Source: Nostocoides sp. Soil756 (GTDB lineage Bacteria > Actinomycetota > Actinomycetes > Actinomycetales > Dermatophilaceae). From it: 64,000 bases of DNA. Positions 42,519 through 50,325 of this stretch are shown here, piece by piece; position 1 is the first letter of the stretch, and each line of letters opens with the position of its first letter. The translations under genes were made by a program, and so were the position numbers. The notes beneath the pieces were generated by a model. That model did no database searches, was not told where the DNA came from, and saw nothing but the letters and a program-made list of their open reading frames with translations. The stretch is from the NCBI RefSeq assembly GCF_001428065.1, contig NZ_LMSE01000001.1:183931-247930 (forward strand), read 5' to 3'.

Positions 42519-44408
42519 ATGGCTGACGTCCCGGAGCTGCTCGGGGGCCGGTACGAGGTGGGTGAGCTCCTCGGCCGCGGCGGGATGGCGGAGGTCCACC
42601 AGGGGTTCGACACCCGGCTGGGCCGCCCCGTCGCCATCAAGCTGCTGCGTCACGACCTCGCGCGCGACGCCACCTTCCTCACCCGGTTCCGCCGCGAGGC
42701 CCAGTCGGCCGCCGCGCTCAACCACGCGTCCATCGTCGCCGTCTACGACCACGGCGAGGACCACGTCGTCACCGAGAGCGGCGGGGCCACCTTCAACGTG
42801 CCCTACATCGTCATGGAGTACGTCGACGGGCGCACCCTGCGCGAGGTCCTCTCCGAGCAGGGCCAGCTCGACCCCACGTACGCGATCCGGGTCACCGAGG
42901 GCGTCCTCGACGCGCTCGGCTACAGCCACCGCCAGGGGATCGTGCACCGCGACATCAAGCCGGCCAACGTGATGATCGGGGCCGACGGCGCGGTCAAGGT
43001 CATGGACTTCGGCATCGCGCGGGCCATGGCCGACGCCAACGCCACCGTCACGGCCACCCAGGCCGTCATCGGGACGGCCCAGTACCTCTCGCCGGAGCAG
43101 GCCCAGGGCCACCCGGTCGACGCCCGCTCCGACCTGTACTCGGCCGGCTGCATGCTCTTCGAGCTGCTCACCGGCCGGCCGCCGTTCCTCGGGGACAGCC
43201 CGGTCTCCATCGCCTACCAGCACGTGGGCGAGACCCCGGTGCCGCCGTCGCGCTTCGTCGACGAGGGCCTGCCCGAGGACCTCGACGCCGTCGTCCTGCA
43301 CGCCCTCGAGAAGCCCCGCGAGGACCGCTACCAGGATGCCGCCGCGTTCCGCCAGGACCTCCAGGCGGTCCGCCTGGGGCGCCCGGTCTCGGCCGCCGCT
43401 CGGGCCTCCGCGGCCGCGCTGGCCGCCGCCGCGGCCGGCCTGTCCGGGGCCACGGCCGCCGGCGCCACCGCGGCGCTGCCGCGCACCTCGCCGCTGTCGG
43501 AGCAGACGGCCGCCTACCAGGTGCCGGCCGCCGCGCCCGTCCCGTCGCCGCCGGTCACCGACGAGCGGCCCTACGACGATGACGACGACCGCCGTCGGCG
43601 TGGCCCCGGCGCGTACATCGCCCTGGCCATCGCCGTGCTGGCCGCCCTCGCCCTGCTCGGCTACGGGCTGTTCAACTACCTCGGGGCGCCCGACGGGCCG
43701 CCGCAGGTCACCGTCCCGTCGGTCGTGGGGGCCCCGCAGCAGACGGCCGAGGCCAAGCTGGCCCAGGCGGGCTTCAAGGTCGAGTCCGTCGTGGCCGCCG
43801 ACGACACCGTGCCCGAGGGCGAGGTCATCTCGCAGACGCCGAACGGCAACACCCAGGCCGACCAGGGCTCGACGGTGCGCATCACCGTCTCCGGCGGCCC
43901 CGATGCCGTGCAGGTCCCGGACCTCAGAGGCAAGTCCCTCTCCGAGGCCACCCAGGTGCTGTCCGACATCGGGCTCACCGTGGGGACGGTCACGAAGACC
44001 GACGACCCGAATGCCGCCGCCAACGAAGTCATCTCGAGCGACCCGGCGGCGGGCAACGACGCGAAGCCCGGGACCCGGGTGAACCTCGAGGTCGGCACCG
44101 GCAAGGTGGCCGTGCCCAACGTCGAAGGCCTGACCCAGAACGAGGCCCAGCGCCAGCTGGCCGACGCCAACCTGCAAGTCGAGACCGAGTACAAGCAGAC
44201 CAACGACGTCGCCGAGGGCAACGTCATCTCGCAGTCGCCCAAGGCCGCGAGCAAGGTCGACACCGGCAGTACCGTCAAGATCGTCGTGGCCCAGAAGGCC
44301 GCGCCCACGGTCACCCCCACGACGGTCGCGCCCACCCCCACGCCGACCCCCAGCGCCACGCCCAGCCCGTCCGAGTCGCCCACCCCGACGACGCCGCCGA
44401 CCAAGTGA
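42519..44408 (+). CDS. pknB: PknB: Ser/Thr protein kinase with three PASTA domains, 629 aa
   Basis: Transmembrane kinase that senses muropeptides or lipid II and controls growth and division. Kinase domain: glycine loop LLGRGGMAEV (18-27), Lys41, HRDIKPAN (142-149), DFG (162-164) and GTAQYLSPEQA. An Ala-rich juxtamembrane linker precedes a membrane helix (YIALAIAVLAALALLGYGLFNYL). Three PASTA repeats follow (starting VPSVVGAPQQT, VPDLRGKSLSE and VPNVEGLTQNE) and a Pro/Thr-rich tail. ATG 42519 has GAGGAG 8 bases upstream; an in-frame GTG at 42510 is a weaker option. Mycobacterial PknB has four PASTA repeats. Confidence 0.95.
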   Translation: MADVPELLGGRYEVGELLGRGGMAEVHQGFDTRLGRPVAIKLLRHDLARDATFLTRFRREAQSAAALNHASIVAVYDHGEDHVVTESGGATFNVPYIVMEYVDGRTLREVLSEQGQLDPTYAIRVTEGVLDALGYSHRQGIVHRDIKPANVMIGADGAVKVMDFGIARAMADANATVTATQAVIGTAQYLSPEQAQGHPVDARSDLYSAGCMLFELLTGRPPFLGDSPVSIAYQHVGETPVPPSRFVDEGLPEDLDAVVLHALEKPREDRYQDAAAFRQDLQAVRLGRPVSAAARASAAALAAAAAGLSGATAAGATAALPRTSPLSEQTAAYQVPAAAPVPSPPVTDERPYDDDDDRRRRGPGAYIALAIAVLAALALLGYGLFNYLGAPDGPPQVTVPSVVGAPQQTAEAKLAQAGFKVESVVAADDTVPEGEVISQTPNGNTQADQGSTVRITVSGGPDAVQVPDLRGKSLSEATQVLSDIGLTVGTVTKTDDPNAAANEVISSDPAAGNDAKPGTRVNLEVGTGKVAVPNVEGLTQNEAQRQLADANLQVETEYKQTNDVAEGNVISQSPKAASKVDTGSTVKIVVAQKAAPTVTPTTVAPTPTPTPSATPSPSESPTPTTPPTK

Positions 44409-44411
44409 CCC

Positions 44412-44446
44412 GCTGACCGAGGGACGGCCGCGCTTGGCCGGTCAGC
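44412..44446. terminator. Weak hairpin at the convergent pknB/pabA junction
   Basis: gctgaccg (44412-44419) pairs with cggtcagc (44439-44446) around a 19-base GC-rich loop. It begins four bases after the pknB stop and overlaps the end of pabA. It could stop transcription in both directions. Confidence 0.4.
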
Positions 44447-45098
44447 CCGCCGCGACCGCCCGGGCCACCCCGGCCGCGTCGTGCACCAGCGGCGAGAGGC
44501 CGGCCGAGCGCTCGACCGCGTCGGTCATCCCGCAGGTGAGCAGCCAGTTGGCGAGCATCCGGTGCCCGCCCTCGGTGAGCACCGACTCGGGGTGGAACTG
44601 CACCCCGTGCAGCGGCAGGCCGGCGTGCCGCACCGCCATCACGACGCCGCTGCTGGTGCGGCCGTTGGCCACCAGGGTGTCGGGCAGGGTCGCGGGGTCG
44701 ATGGTCAGCGAGTGGTAGCGCGTGGCGGTGAACGGGTCGGGGACGCCGGCCAGCACGCCGGTGCCGTCGTGCACGACCTGCGAGGTCTTGCCGTGCAGCA
44801 GCTCGGGCGCGCGGCCCACGGTCGCGCCCATCACCACCCCGAGCGCCTGGTGGCCCAGGCACACCCCGAGCATCGGCTGCGCGCGCTCGGCGCAGGCCTC
44901 GATCATCGCCATGGACACCCCGGCCTCCTCGGGGGTGCCGGGGCCGGGGGAGACCAGCACGCCGTCGAACTCGGCGCCGTCGGCCGGGGTCACCGCGTCG
45001 TTGCGCACGACGTGGCACTCGGCACCCAGCTGCTCGAGGTAGCCGACGATGGTGAAGACGAAGCTGTCGTAGTTGTCGACGACGAGGACGCGGGTCAT
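44442..45098 (-). CDS. pabA: Glutamine amidotransferase, anthranilate/para-aminobenzoate synthase component II, 218 aa
   Basis: Class I glutaminase subunit that supplies ammonia for aminodeoxychorismate or anthranilate synthesis. The sequence starts VLVVDNYDSFVFTIVGYLEQLGAECHVVRND, with the oxyanion SPGPGTPEEAG, the nucleophile Cys in MLGVCLGHQALG and the catalytic His-x-Glu in LHGVQFHPESVLTEGG. In actinomycetes this copy next to pknB is usually called PabA/TrpG. The gene is the last of a minus-strand group: DUF881, sortase, small membrane protein, pabA. Confidence 0.93.
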   Translation of the reverse strand: MTRVLVVDNYDSFVFTIVGYLEQLGAECHVVRNDAVTPADGAEFDGVLVSPGPGTPEEAGVSMAMIEACAERAQPMLGVCLGHQALGVVMGATVGRAPELLHGKTSQVVHDGTGVLAGVPDPFTATRYHSLTIDPATLPDTLVANGRTSSGVVMAVRHAGLPLHGVQFHPESVLTEGGHRMLANWLLTCGMTDAVERSAGLSPLVHDAAGVARAVAAG

Positions 45099-45131
45099 CC
45101 CCCTATGGTGCCCGCTCGCCGCTGGAGCGCG

Positions 45132-45287
45132 TCAGCCGACGGTGTTGTCGTTGAACGGCAGCAGCGGGGCCAGCGCCGGGAAGACCCACCGGAACAGCAC
45201 GGCCACCACCACCGCGAGCAGCACGAGGCACTCGACCGCCTTGAGCCAGCGGGGCCCGGGCAGGGCTCGCCACAGCGCCGCGTACAT
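45132..45287 (-). CDS. Small conserved membrane protein, 51 aa
   Basis: A single-helix membrane protein with N-terminal MYAALWRALPGPRWLKA, hydrophobic core VECLVLLAVVVAVLFRWVFP and a C-terminal PFNDNTVG. A very similar small protein sits after sortase E in many actinomycetes. Its start ATG overlaps the sortase TGA (TGATG). Function is unknown; a partner of the sortase or part of cell-wall assembly is inferred from position. Confidence 0.85.
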   Translation of the reverse strand: MYAALWRALPGPRWLKAVECLVLLAVVVAVLFRWVFPALAPLLPFNDNTVG

Positions 45288-45967
45288 CAGCGCGCCCCCT
45301 CGACGGTCATCCAGTCGGCCGCCCGCCACTGGGCGCGCGGGATGCTCTTCACCAGGGCGCCGTGCGTGACGTAGCGGAACCGGGCGCTGTACGTGGGGTG
45401 GCACGAGGTCATCGTGATCATCGCGGTGGTGGGGGCCTTCCCCGGCTGGTCGGGGACCGGCGCGATGACCTCGGTCTGCCACGGGCGCACGATCTCGTGG
45501 CTGCGGATCTCGTAGACGTACACGGTCGGGGCGGTCTCGACGATCACCCGGTCACCGGCGCGCAGCCGGTCGATGTCGTGGAACGGGCGGCCGTAGGTGG
45601 TGCGGTGCCCGGCCACGGCGAAGTTGCCGACCGCCCCAGGAGCAGCGCTGCCGTCGTAGTGCCCGACGCCGAGCGCCAGCACGTCGCGACCGGTGCCCTC
45701 GATGACCGGGCGCGCGTAGTCGGCACCGAACCGAGGCACCCGGATGACCGCGAACGCCTTCTCCTGGCCGAGGTCGGGGAAGGCGTCACCGCCCACGTCG
45801 GAGGCGCGGCCGGCCCCGAAGTCGTCGACCAGGGCCTGCACGATCTGCGCCTGCCGGCGGTCGGCCACGACATCGGTCCACCACAGCTGCCACGCCACGA
45901 ACAGCAGCACCAGGACGCCGGCGGTGATGAGCAGCTCGCCGACGCCGCCGACGAGGCGGCGGATCAC
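45287..45967 (-). CDS. srtE: Class E sortase, 226 aa
   Basis: Membrane-anchored transpeptidase that attaches LAxTG-type proteins to peptidoglycan. An N-terminal membrane helix (GELLITAGVLVLLFVAWQLWW) is followed by the sortase barrel: FAVIRVPRFGADYARPVIEGT, the catalytic His region (GNFAVAGHRTTYGRPF), the Cys motif ITMTSCHPTYSARFRYV (TxxC) with the following Arg. The start is GTG 45967, with no clear ribosome binding site, so the exact start is uncertain. No LAxTG substrate is visible in the window. Confidence 0.9.
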   Translation of the reverse strand: MIRRLVGGVGELLITAGVLVLLFVAWQLWWTDVVADRRQAQIVQALVDDFGAGRASDVGGDAFPDLGQEKAFAVIRVPRFGADYARPVIEGTGRDVLALGVGHYDGSAAPGAVGNFAVAGHRTTYGRPFHDIDRLRAGDRVIVETAPTVYVYEIRSHEIVRPWQTEVIAPVPDQPGKAPTTAMITMTSCHPTYSARFRYVTHGALVKSIPRAQWRAADWMTVEGAR

Positions 45968-46005
45968 CGGGACGCGCTCACGAGGCGGCGCTCACGTAGC
46001 AGCGC

Positions 46006-46764
46006 TCACGAGGTGGCGCTCGCGACCCGGGCGTGCACAGGGGTGATGGTCCCCCCGTAGGCGGGGAAGGTGCGCTGGCCGACGTCGTTGACGTCGTACC
46101 CGAGCCCGACCCGCACCGACCAGGCGCGCAGGTTGTCGACCTCGGGGTCGTTGTCGAGCGAGCTGCGCATCCGGTCGATGTCGCCGATGGCCGTGATGAC
46201 GTAGGGCGGGGAGTAGACCCGGCCCTGCAGCACCAGGGTGTTGCCGACGCAGCGGACCGCGCTCGAGGAGATGACGCGCTGGTCCTGCAGCATCATCGCC
46301 TCGGCCCCGCCCGCCCACAGGGCGTTGACCACGGCCTGCACGTCCTGCTGGTGGATGACGTAGTCGTCGGCGGTGGCACCGCTGGGCAGCTCGCCGCCCT
46401 CGAGCTTGGCGTCGTCGAGGGTCACCTCGAGGGCCGGCCCGCGCACGGCGGTCCGCCCGGCGGCCGGCGCCAGGGCCGCGGCCTGCTGCTCGAGGTCGCG
46501 GGTCTCGCTGTCGCCCGGGGCGAGCGCCGCGGTGGCCTTGTCGATCTGCGCCTGGAGCGCCTGGATGCGCGCCGAGCGCTGTTCGTTGGTGAGGGTCTGC
46601 TGGCGGATGAGGTCGGGGAGGCGGCTGGCGTCGGCGCGCAGCTGTCCCCCCTCGGAGGCGCGCACGCTGGAGGCGAACAAGGAGCCGGCCACGAGCGCGG
46701 CCACGGGCACCAGCCATGGCCACGGCGAGGGTCGGTCGACCCTCCCGGCGTGTGTCCCGGCCAC
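46006..46764 (-). CDS. DUF881-domain protein, 252 aa
   Basis: N-terminal signal anchor (WPWLVPVAALVAGSLFASSVRASEGG), a coiled coil (LRADASRLPDLIRQQTLTNEQRSARIQALQAQIDKATAAL), then the DUF881 domain (GPALEVTLDDAK ... YVIHQQDVQAVVNALWAGGAEAMMLQDQRVISSSAVRCVGNTLVLQGRVYSPPYVITAIGD). DUF881 proteins are widespread in actinomycetes and Firmicutes next to division genes; their role is unknown. GTG start. The crgA gene is divergent 69 bp away. Confidence 0.9.
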   Translation of the reverse strand: MAGTHAGRVDRPSPWPWLVPVAALVAGSLFASSVRASEGGQLRADASRLPDLIRQQTLTNEQRSARIQALQAQIDKATAALAPGDSETRDLEQQAAALAPAAGRTAVRGPALEVTLDDAKLEGGELPSGATADDYVIHQQDVQAVVNALWAGGAEAMMLQDQRVISSSAVRCVGNTLVLQGRVYSPPYVITAIGDIDRMRSSLDNDPEVDNLRAWSVRVGLGYDVNDVGQRTFPAYGGTITPVHARVASATS

Positions 46765-46833
46765 CGGCGCACCTCCTCTCTCGCGTCTGCATCTACGCTA
46801 GGGCACGACGCTGAACGAACCGGAGGAGTCCCA

Positions 46834-47088
46834 GTGCCCGAGTCCAAGGGTCGATCCAAGCCCACGTACACGCCCCCGCGGCGCGCCATCGCCGCCGACA
46901 AGGGCCCCAACGCGCGGTGGTTCGTGCCGGTGATGCTCGGGCTGATGGTCGTCGGGCTGCTGTGGGTCGTCACGTACTACATCTCCGGGGTCCACCAGTT
47001 CCCCGTGCCGCAGATCGGCCGCTGGAACCTCGGCGTCGGCTTCGCGCTGATGCTGGCCGGCTTCATGATGACCACCCGCTGGCGCTGA
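46834..47088 (+). CDS. crgA: CrgA cell-division protein, 84 aa
   Basis: Small membrane protein that interacts with FtsZ/divisome components and class B PBPs in actinomycetes. A basic N-terminus (PESKGRSKPTYTPPRR) precedes two membrane helices (WFVPVMLGLMVVGLLWVVTYYISG and GVGFALMLAGFMMTTRW), separated by VHQFPVPQIGRWNL. Length matches the family. GTG start with GGAGGAG 6-8 bases upstream. Confidence 0.94.
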   Translation: MPESKGRSKPTYTPPRRAIAADKGPNARWFVPVMLGLMVVGLLWVVTYYISGVHQFPVPQIGRWNLGVGFALMLAGFMMTTRWR

Positions 47089-47111
47089 CCGCCGGCATCC
47101 CCGAGGCCGGG

Positions 47112-47184
47112 TTGTCCACAGGGCTTGTCCACACTGGGGACGAATGACACCGGTGTAATCCACAGCGGGACAGCCTGTGGACAA
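47112..47184. promoter_or_regulatory. Cluster of four DnaA-box-like 9-mers
   Basis: TTGTCCACA occurs at 47112-47120 and 47125-47133, and inverted at 47176-47184 (tgtggacaa). TAATCCACA at 47156-47164 is a one-step variant. TTGTCCACA is the actinomycete DnaA-box consensus. Four sites in 73 bp between crgA and its terminator is dense. The expected oriC is between dnaA and dnaN, which are not in this window, so this is more likely a DnaA titration or regulatory site. Confidence 0.6.
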
Positions 47185-47196
47185 CCGCCGCACCAC

Positions 47197-47234
47197 GCAC
47201 GAGCGCCCCGACCACACGGTCGGGGCGCTCGTGC
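47197..47234. terminator. Strong bidirectional terminator between crgA and the rhomboid gene
   Basis: A perfect 17-bp stem (gcacgagcgccccgacc and its complement) with a 4-base loop (acac). It lies between convergent genes and is the cleanest hairpin in the window. Confidence 0.88.
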
Positions 47235-47252
47235 GTCTCAGGCGAAGAGGCC

Positions 47253-48146
47253 TCAGACCAGGGCGTACCGGCCGACCGCCAGCACGACCAGGAGCACACC
47301 CACCCCGGCCAGGCCGGCCCAGTGGATGCGCCGGTCGGGCGGCTCGAGGGGGCCGCGCGCGCGCCCCAGGTAGCCGACGACCAGGGCGCACACGGCGCCG
47401 GTGAGCAGGCCGCCCAGGTGGGCCTGCCAGGCGATGTTGGGGACGACGAACCCGATCACGGCGTTCAGCACGATGATCACGTACATCCCCGCGGCCGAGC
47501 GGCCGAGCCGGCGCTGGAGCACCAGGAACGCCCCGAACAGCCCGAACACCGCGCCCGAGGCGCCGACGGCCCCCTGGCACCACGACCCGCACTGGCCCAC
47601 GGCCAGCTCGGCCGGGGAGGGGTAGGACGCGAACATCAGGTAGACCACCGAGCCGCCCAGCGCGCTCAGCAGGTACACCGCCGCGAACCGCGCCCGCCCG
47701 AGCATGGGCTCGAGGTACTGGCCCATGATCCACAGCGCGTACATGTTGAAGGCGATGTGCAGCAGGCCGCCGTGCGCGAACCCCGAGGTGATGAAGCGCC
47801 ACGGCTCGCTCTGGCCGACGTTGGCGGCGAACGCGATGCGACCGGTCAGCCCCGGCATGACCTGCTGCAGCAGGAATACCGCCACGCAGATGCCGATCAG
47901 CGTCATCGTGACCACGGGCCGCCCGTCGGTGGCCGAACCGCCGAAGACGGTGCGCGCCTGGCGCACCGTCTTCGCACCCTCACGGACGCAGTCGACGCAC
48001 TGGATGCCGACGGCCGCGGGCCGCTGGCACTCGGGGCACGTCGGCCGGCCGCAGCGCTGGCAGCGCACGTACGACTCGCGGTCGGGGTGGCGCGGGCACA
48101 CCGGGACCTGTTCCTGCGGCGGCGGGGTCGGCGTCGGCTCGGCCAC
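47253..48146 (-). CDS. Rhomboid-family intramembrane serine protease, 297 aa
   Basis: The N-terminal zinc-ribbon-like segment has paired cysteines and His (CPRHPDRESYVRCQRCGRPTCPECQRP ... CVDC, residues 17-53). The rhomboid core follows: HIAFNMYALWIMG (130-142, HxxxN), catalytic Ser197 in GAVGASGAVFGLFGAF, and His243 in AWQAHLGGLLTG. Six membrane helices are expected. Substrates are unknown. This zinc-ribbon-rhomboid form is standard in actinomycetes at this locus. GTG start. Confidence 0.92.
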   Translation of the reverse strand: MAEPTPTPPPQEQVPVCPRHPDRESYVRCQRCGRPTCPECQRPAAVGIQCVDCVREGAKTVRQARTVFGGSATDGRPVVTMTLIGICVAVFLLQQVMPGLTGRIAFAANVGQSEPWRFITSGFAHGGLLHIAFNMYALWIMGQYLEPMLGRARFAAVYLLSALGGSVVYLMFASYPSPAELAVGQCGSWCQGAVGASGAVFGLFGAFLVLQRRLGRSAAGMYVIIVLNAVIGFVVPNIAWQAHLGGLLTGAVCALVVGYLGRARGPLEPPDRRIHWAGLAGVGVLLVVLAVGRYALV

Positions 48147-48175
48147 GGTGGTCGTCCTCGGGTGGGGACCCGGGG

Positions 48176-48694
48176 TCAGTCCTCGATCTCGACGCGCTCG
48201 ATGACCACGTCGTCGAGCGGCTTGTCCTGGGCGCCGGTGGGGACGGCGGCGATCTTGTCGACGACCTCACGGCTGGGCCCGTCGGCGACCTCACCGAAGA
48301 TGGTGTGCTTGCCGTTGAGCCAGGTGGTGGGGGCGACGGTGATGAAGAACTGCGAGCCGTTGGTGCCCTTGCCCATCCGCTTGCCGGCGTTGGCCATGGC
48401 GAGCAGGTAGGGGCGGTCGAAGGTCTTGTCGGGGTGGATCTCGTCGTCGAAGGTGTAGCCGGGGCCACCCATCCCGCGACCGACCGGGCAGCCGCCCTGG
48501 ACCATGAAGCCCGGGATGATGCGGTGGAAGATCAGGCCGTCGTAGAACTTGGTGGGGTTGGAGCGACCGGCGTCGTCCTTGTACTCCTGCTCGCCCGTGG
48601 CGAGGCCGGTGAAGTTCTTGACCGTCTTGGGAGCCTCGTTCGCGAAGAGCTCGACGACGATCGGGCCGTGGTTCGTGTGCAGGGTTGCCTTCAT
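48176..48694 (-). CDS. ppiA: Cyclophilin-type peptidyl-prolyl cis-trans isomerase, 172 aa
   Basis: Accelerates proline isomerisation in folding. The cyclophilin core is complete: KATLHTNHGPIVVELFANEAPKTVKNFTGLATG, FYDGLIFHRIIPGFMVQGGCPVGRGMGGPGYTFDDEI and GSQFFITVAPTTWLNGKHTIFGEV. No signal peptide, so cytoplasmic. Followed by the rhomboid gene (29 bases), possibly one operon; both belong to the conserved near-origin block. Confidence 0.93.
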   Translation of the reverse strand: MKATLHTNHGPIVVELFANEAPKTVKNFTGLATGEQEYKDDAGRSNPTKFYDGLIFHRIIPGFMVQGGCPVGRGMGGPGYTFDDEIHPDKTFDRPYLLAMANAGKRMGKGTNGSQFFITVAPTTWLNGKHTIFGEVADGPSREVVDKIAAVPTGAQDKPLDDVVIERVEIED

Positions 48695-48848
48695 GGCCCG
48701 ATCCTCTCACGCGGACCCGACAGCCCCGTTGCCCCACCCGATGCCCGCCCGAGCGCCGCCGGGGCCCTGATCCGGCGCCCCCTGATGTGCCCCGAGCAGC
48801 GGAAACAGGGCAGGATGGGGGGAAAGACGTCCACTCGAGGAGGACCCT

Positions 48849-49889
48849 GTGTTCCGCAACAAGAGCAAGGCCGACCAGGCCAAGGATGCCGTCGCCGACG
48901 CGGCCGAGCGCATGAGCGCCACCGCCCAGGACGCCGCCTCGCGCGCCTCCGCCACCGCCGACGACCTGCGCAAGCAGGGCTCGTCGGCCGGCCAGGACCT
49001 CAAGCACGCCCGCAAGGCGGCGCGCAAGGATCTCCAGCAGGCTCGCAAGGCCGCGGCCAAGGACTACGAGCAGGCGCGCGACCGCGCCTCCGACTACGCC
49101 GGGGCCGCTCGTGACGCTGCGGGGACCGCCCGCAGCCGCGCCCACGACTACGCCGACGTCGCCCGCGACACCGCCGACGACCTGCGCAAGCAGGCCCACG
49201 ACGCCGCCGAGACCCTCGCGCCCAAGGTCGAGCAGGCCCGCGACACCTTCGTCGAGGACGTCGTCCCGAAGATCGCGACCGCCGTGGCCGCCATCCTCGC
49301 CGGCGCCGCGACCGCCAAGGAGCAGGCCGCCGAGGCCGCCGAGCGCGCGCCCGACGCCTACGCCGTCCTCAAGGGCGACGCCCGGGCGAAGAAGAAGCAC
49401 GGCAAGGGTGGCTGGGTCCTGGTCCTCGGGGCGGTCGCCGCCGGGGCCGCCGCCTACGCCTACCGCAAGAGCACCGAGCGCCCCGACCCGTGGGCGAGCG
49501 CGGGCTCCTACACCCCGCCCAAGGCCGCCTCCACCCGCGTCAGCGACACCGTCGGGGCCGCCAAGGAGAAGGCGGGCGAGGTCAAGGACGCCGCGGCCGC
49601 CAAGGCCGGCGAGCTCAAGGACAAGGCCACCGACGCCAAGGACAAGGCGACCGAGAAGGCCGGCCAGGCCAAGGACGGCGCCGCGAGCAAGGTCCAGGAG
49701 GCCAAGGCCGCCGCCGGGCGCGAGGCCGACCAGGGCACCGCCACCTGGAACGACGCCGGCGCCGGCAGCAGCGAGGTCCCGTCCACCACGGGCACCTCCG
49801 AGCACTCCGACCTGTCGACCCCGCACCTCGACGCGGGCTCGGACAAGGACTCCGGCAAGGACTCGGGCAACGGCTCCGACCAGGCCTGA
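48849..49889 (+). CDS. Lys/Asp/Ala-rich helical membrane-associated protein, 346 aa
   Basis: Unassigned. Long amphipathic helical repeats rich in Ala, Lys, Asp and Glu (DLRKQGSSAGQDLKHARKAARKDLQQ, RASDYAGAARDAAGTARSRAHDYADVARDTADDLRKQ) resemble LEA or apolipoprotein-like proteins. One membrane segment (WVLVLGAVAAGAAAYAY, near residue 195) is flanked by lysines. The C-terminal third has AKEKAGEVKDAAAAKAGELKDKATDAKDK-like repeats and an acidic Ser/Asp tail. GTG start with AGGAGGA upstream. Divergent from ppiA. A role in membrane or nucleoid organisation or stress is only a guess. Confidence 0.8.
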   Translation: MFRNKSKADQAKDAVADAAERMSATAQDAASRASATADDLRKQGSSAGQDLKHARKAARKDLQQARKAAAKDYEQARDRASDYAGAARDAAGTARSRAHDYADVARDTADDLRKQAHDAAETLAPKVEQARDTFVEDVVPKIATAVAAILAGAATAKEQAAEAAERAPDAYAVLKGDARAKKKHGKGGWVLVLGAVAAGAAAYAYRKSTERPDPWASAGSYTPPKAASTRVSDTVGAAKEKAGEVKDAAAAKAGELKDKATDAKDKATEKAGQAKDGAASKVQEAKAAAGREADQGTATWNDAGAGSSEVPSTTGTSEHSDLSTPHLDAGSDKDSGKDSGNGSDQA

Positions 49890-49906
49890 CGCCACCTCGG
49901 CACACC

Positions 49907-49947
49907 ACGACGCCGGCCGCTCCCTCACCGGGGGCGGCCGGCGTCGT
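49907..49947. terminator. Terminator after the Lys/Asp-rich protein gene
   Basis: Perfect 14-bp stem acgacgccggccgc / gcggccggcgtcgt around 13 bases, 18 bases after the stop at 49889. Confidence 0.75.
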
Positions 49948-50000
49948 CGCGTGACCGGCTCGGCCCCTCGGCCCCCCGGCTCCCCGTGACGCCGCGCATC

Positions 50001-50043
50001 GTCGGGGCCGGCCGCTCCTGCCTGAGGAGCGGCCGGCGCCGAC
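50001..50043. terminator. Second hairpin in the convergent gap before the vWA gene
   Basis: A 19-bp stem with one mismatch (gtcggggccggccgctcct against aggagcggccggcgccgac) and a 5-base loop. It shares the ggccggc core with the preceding hairpin. The rest of the 436-bp intergenic region (50044-50325) shows no gene. Confidence 0.7.
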
Positions 50044-50325
50044 CACCACGGATGCCTCGGCTCCCCTGCTGAGCCGGGCGTCCGGACCGTCCGCGGCGGG
50101 GGGCCGCGGAGGTCTCCGCCGTGGCCGGCCTTCGGGGATGTGGAGCGACGGCAGTTGCGCCACGGGCCAGGAACGACGGGGCCGCCGGGTCCCGGAGCGA
50201 GCCCCGGCGGATGCAGCGAGCGTAGGCGGGATCGGCGCAGATCAACATGGCTCGATCGGGCCATCTTTCGGCGGCGGCCACGGGACGGCGGACGGCCGGC
50301 CGGCCCACCCCGGCCGCGCCCGGCG

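Noticed and set aside
44409..44441. Possible small gene between pknB and pabA
   Set aside because: Only 33 bases, filled by a hairpin.
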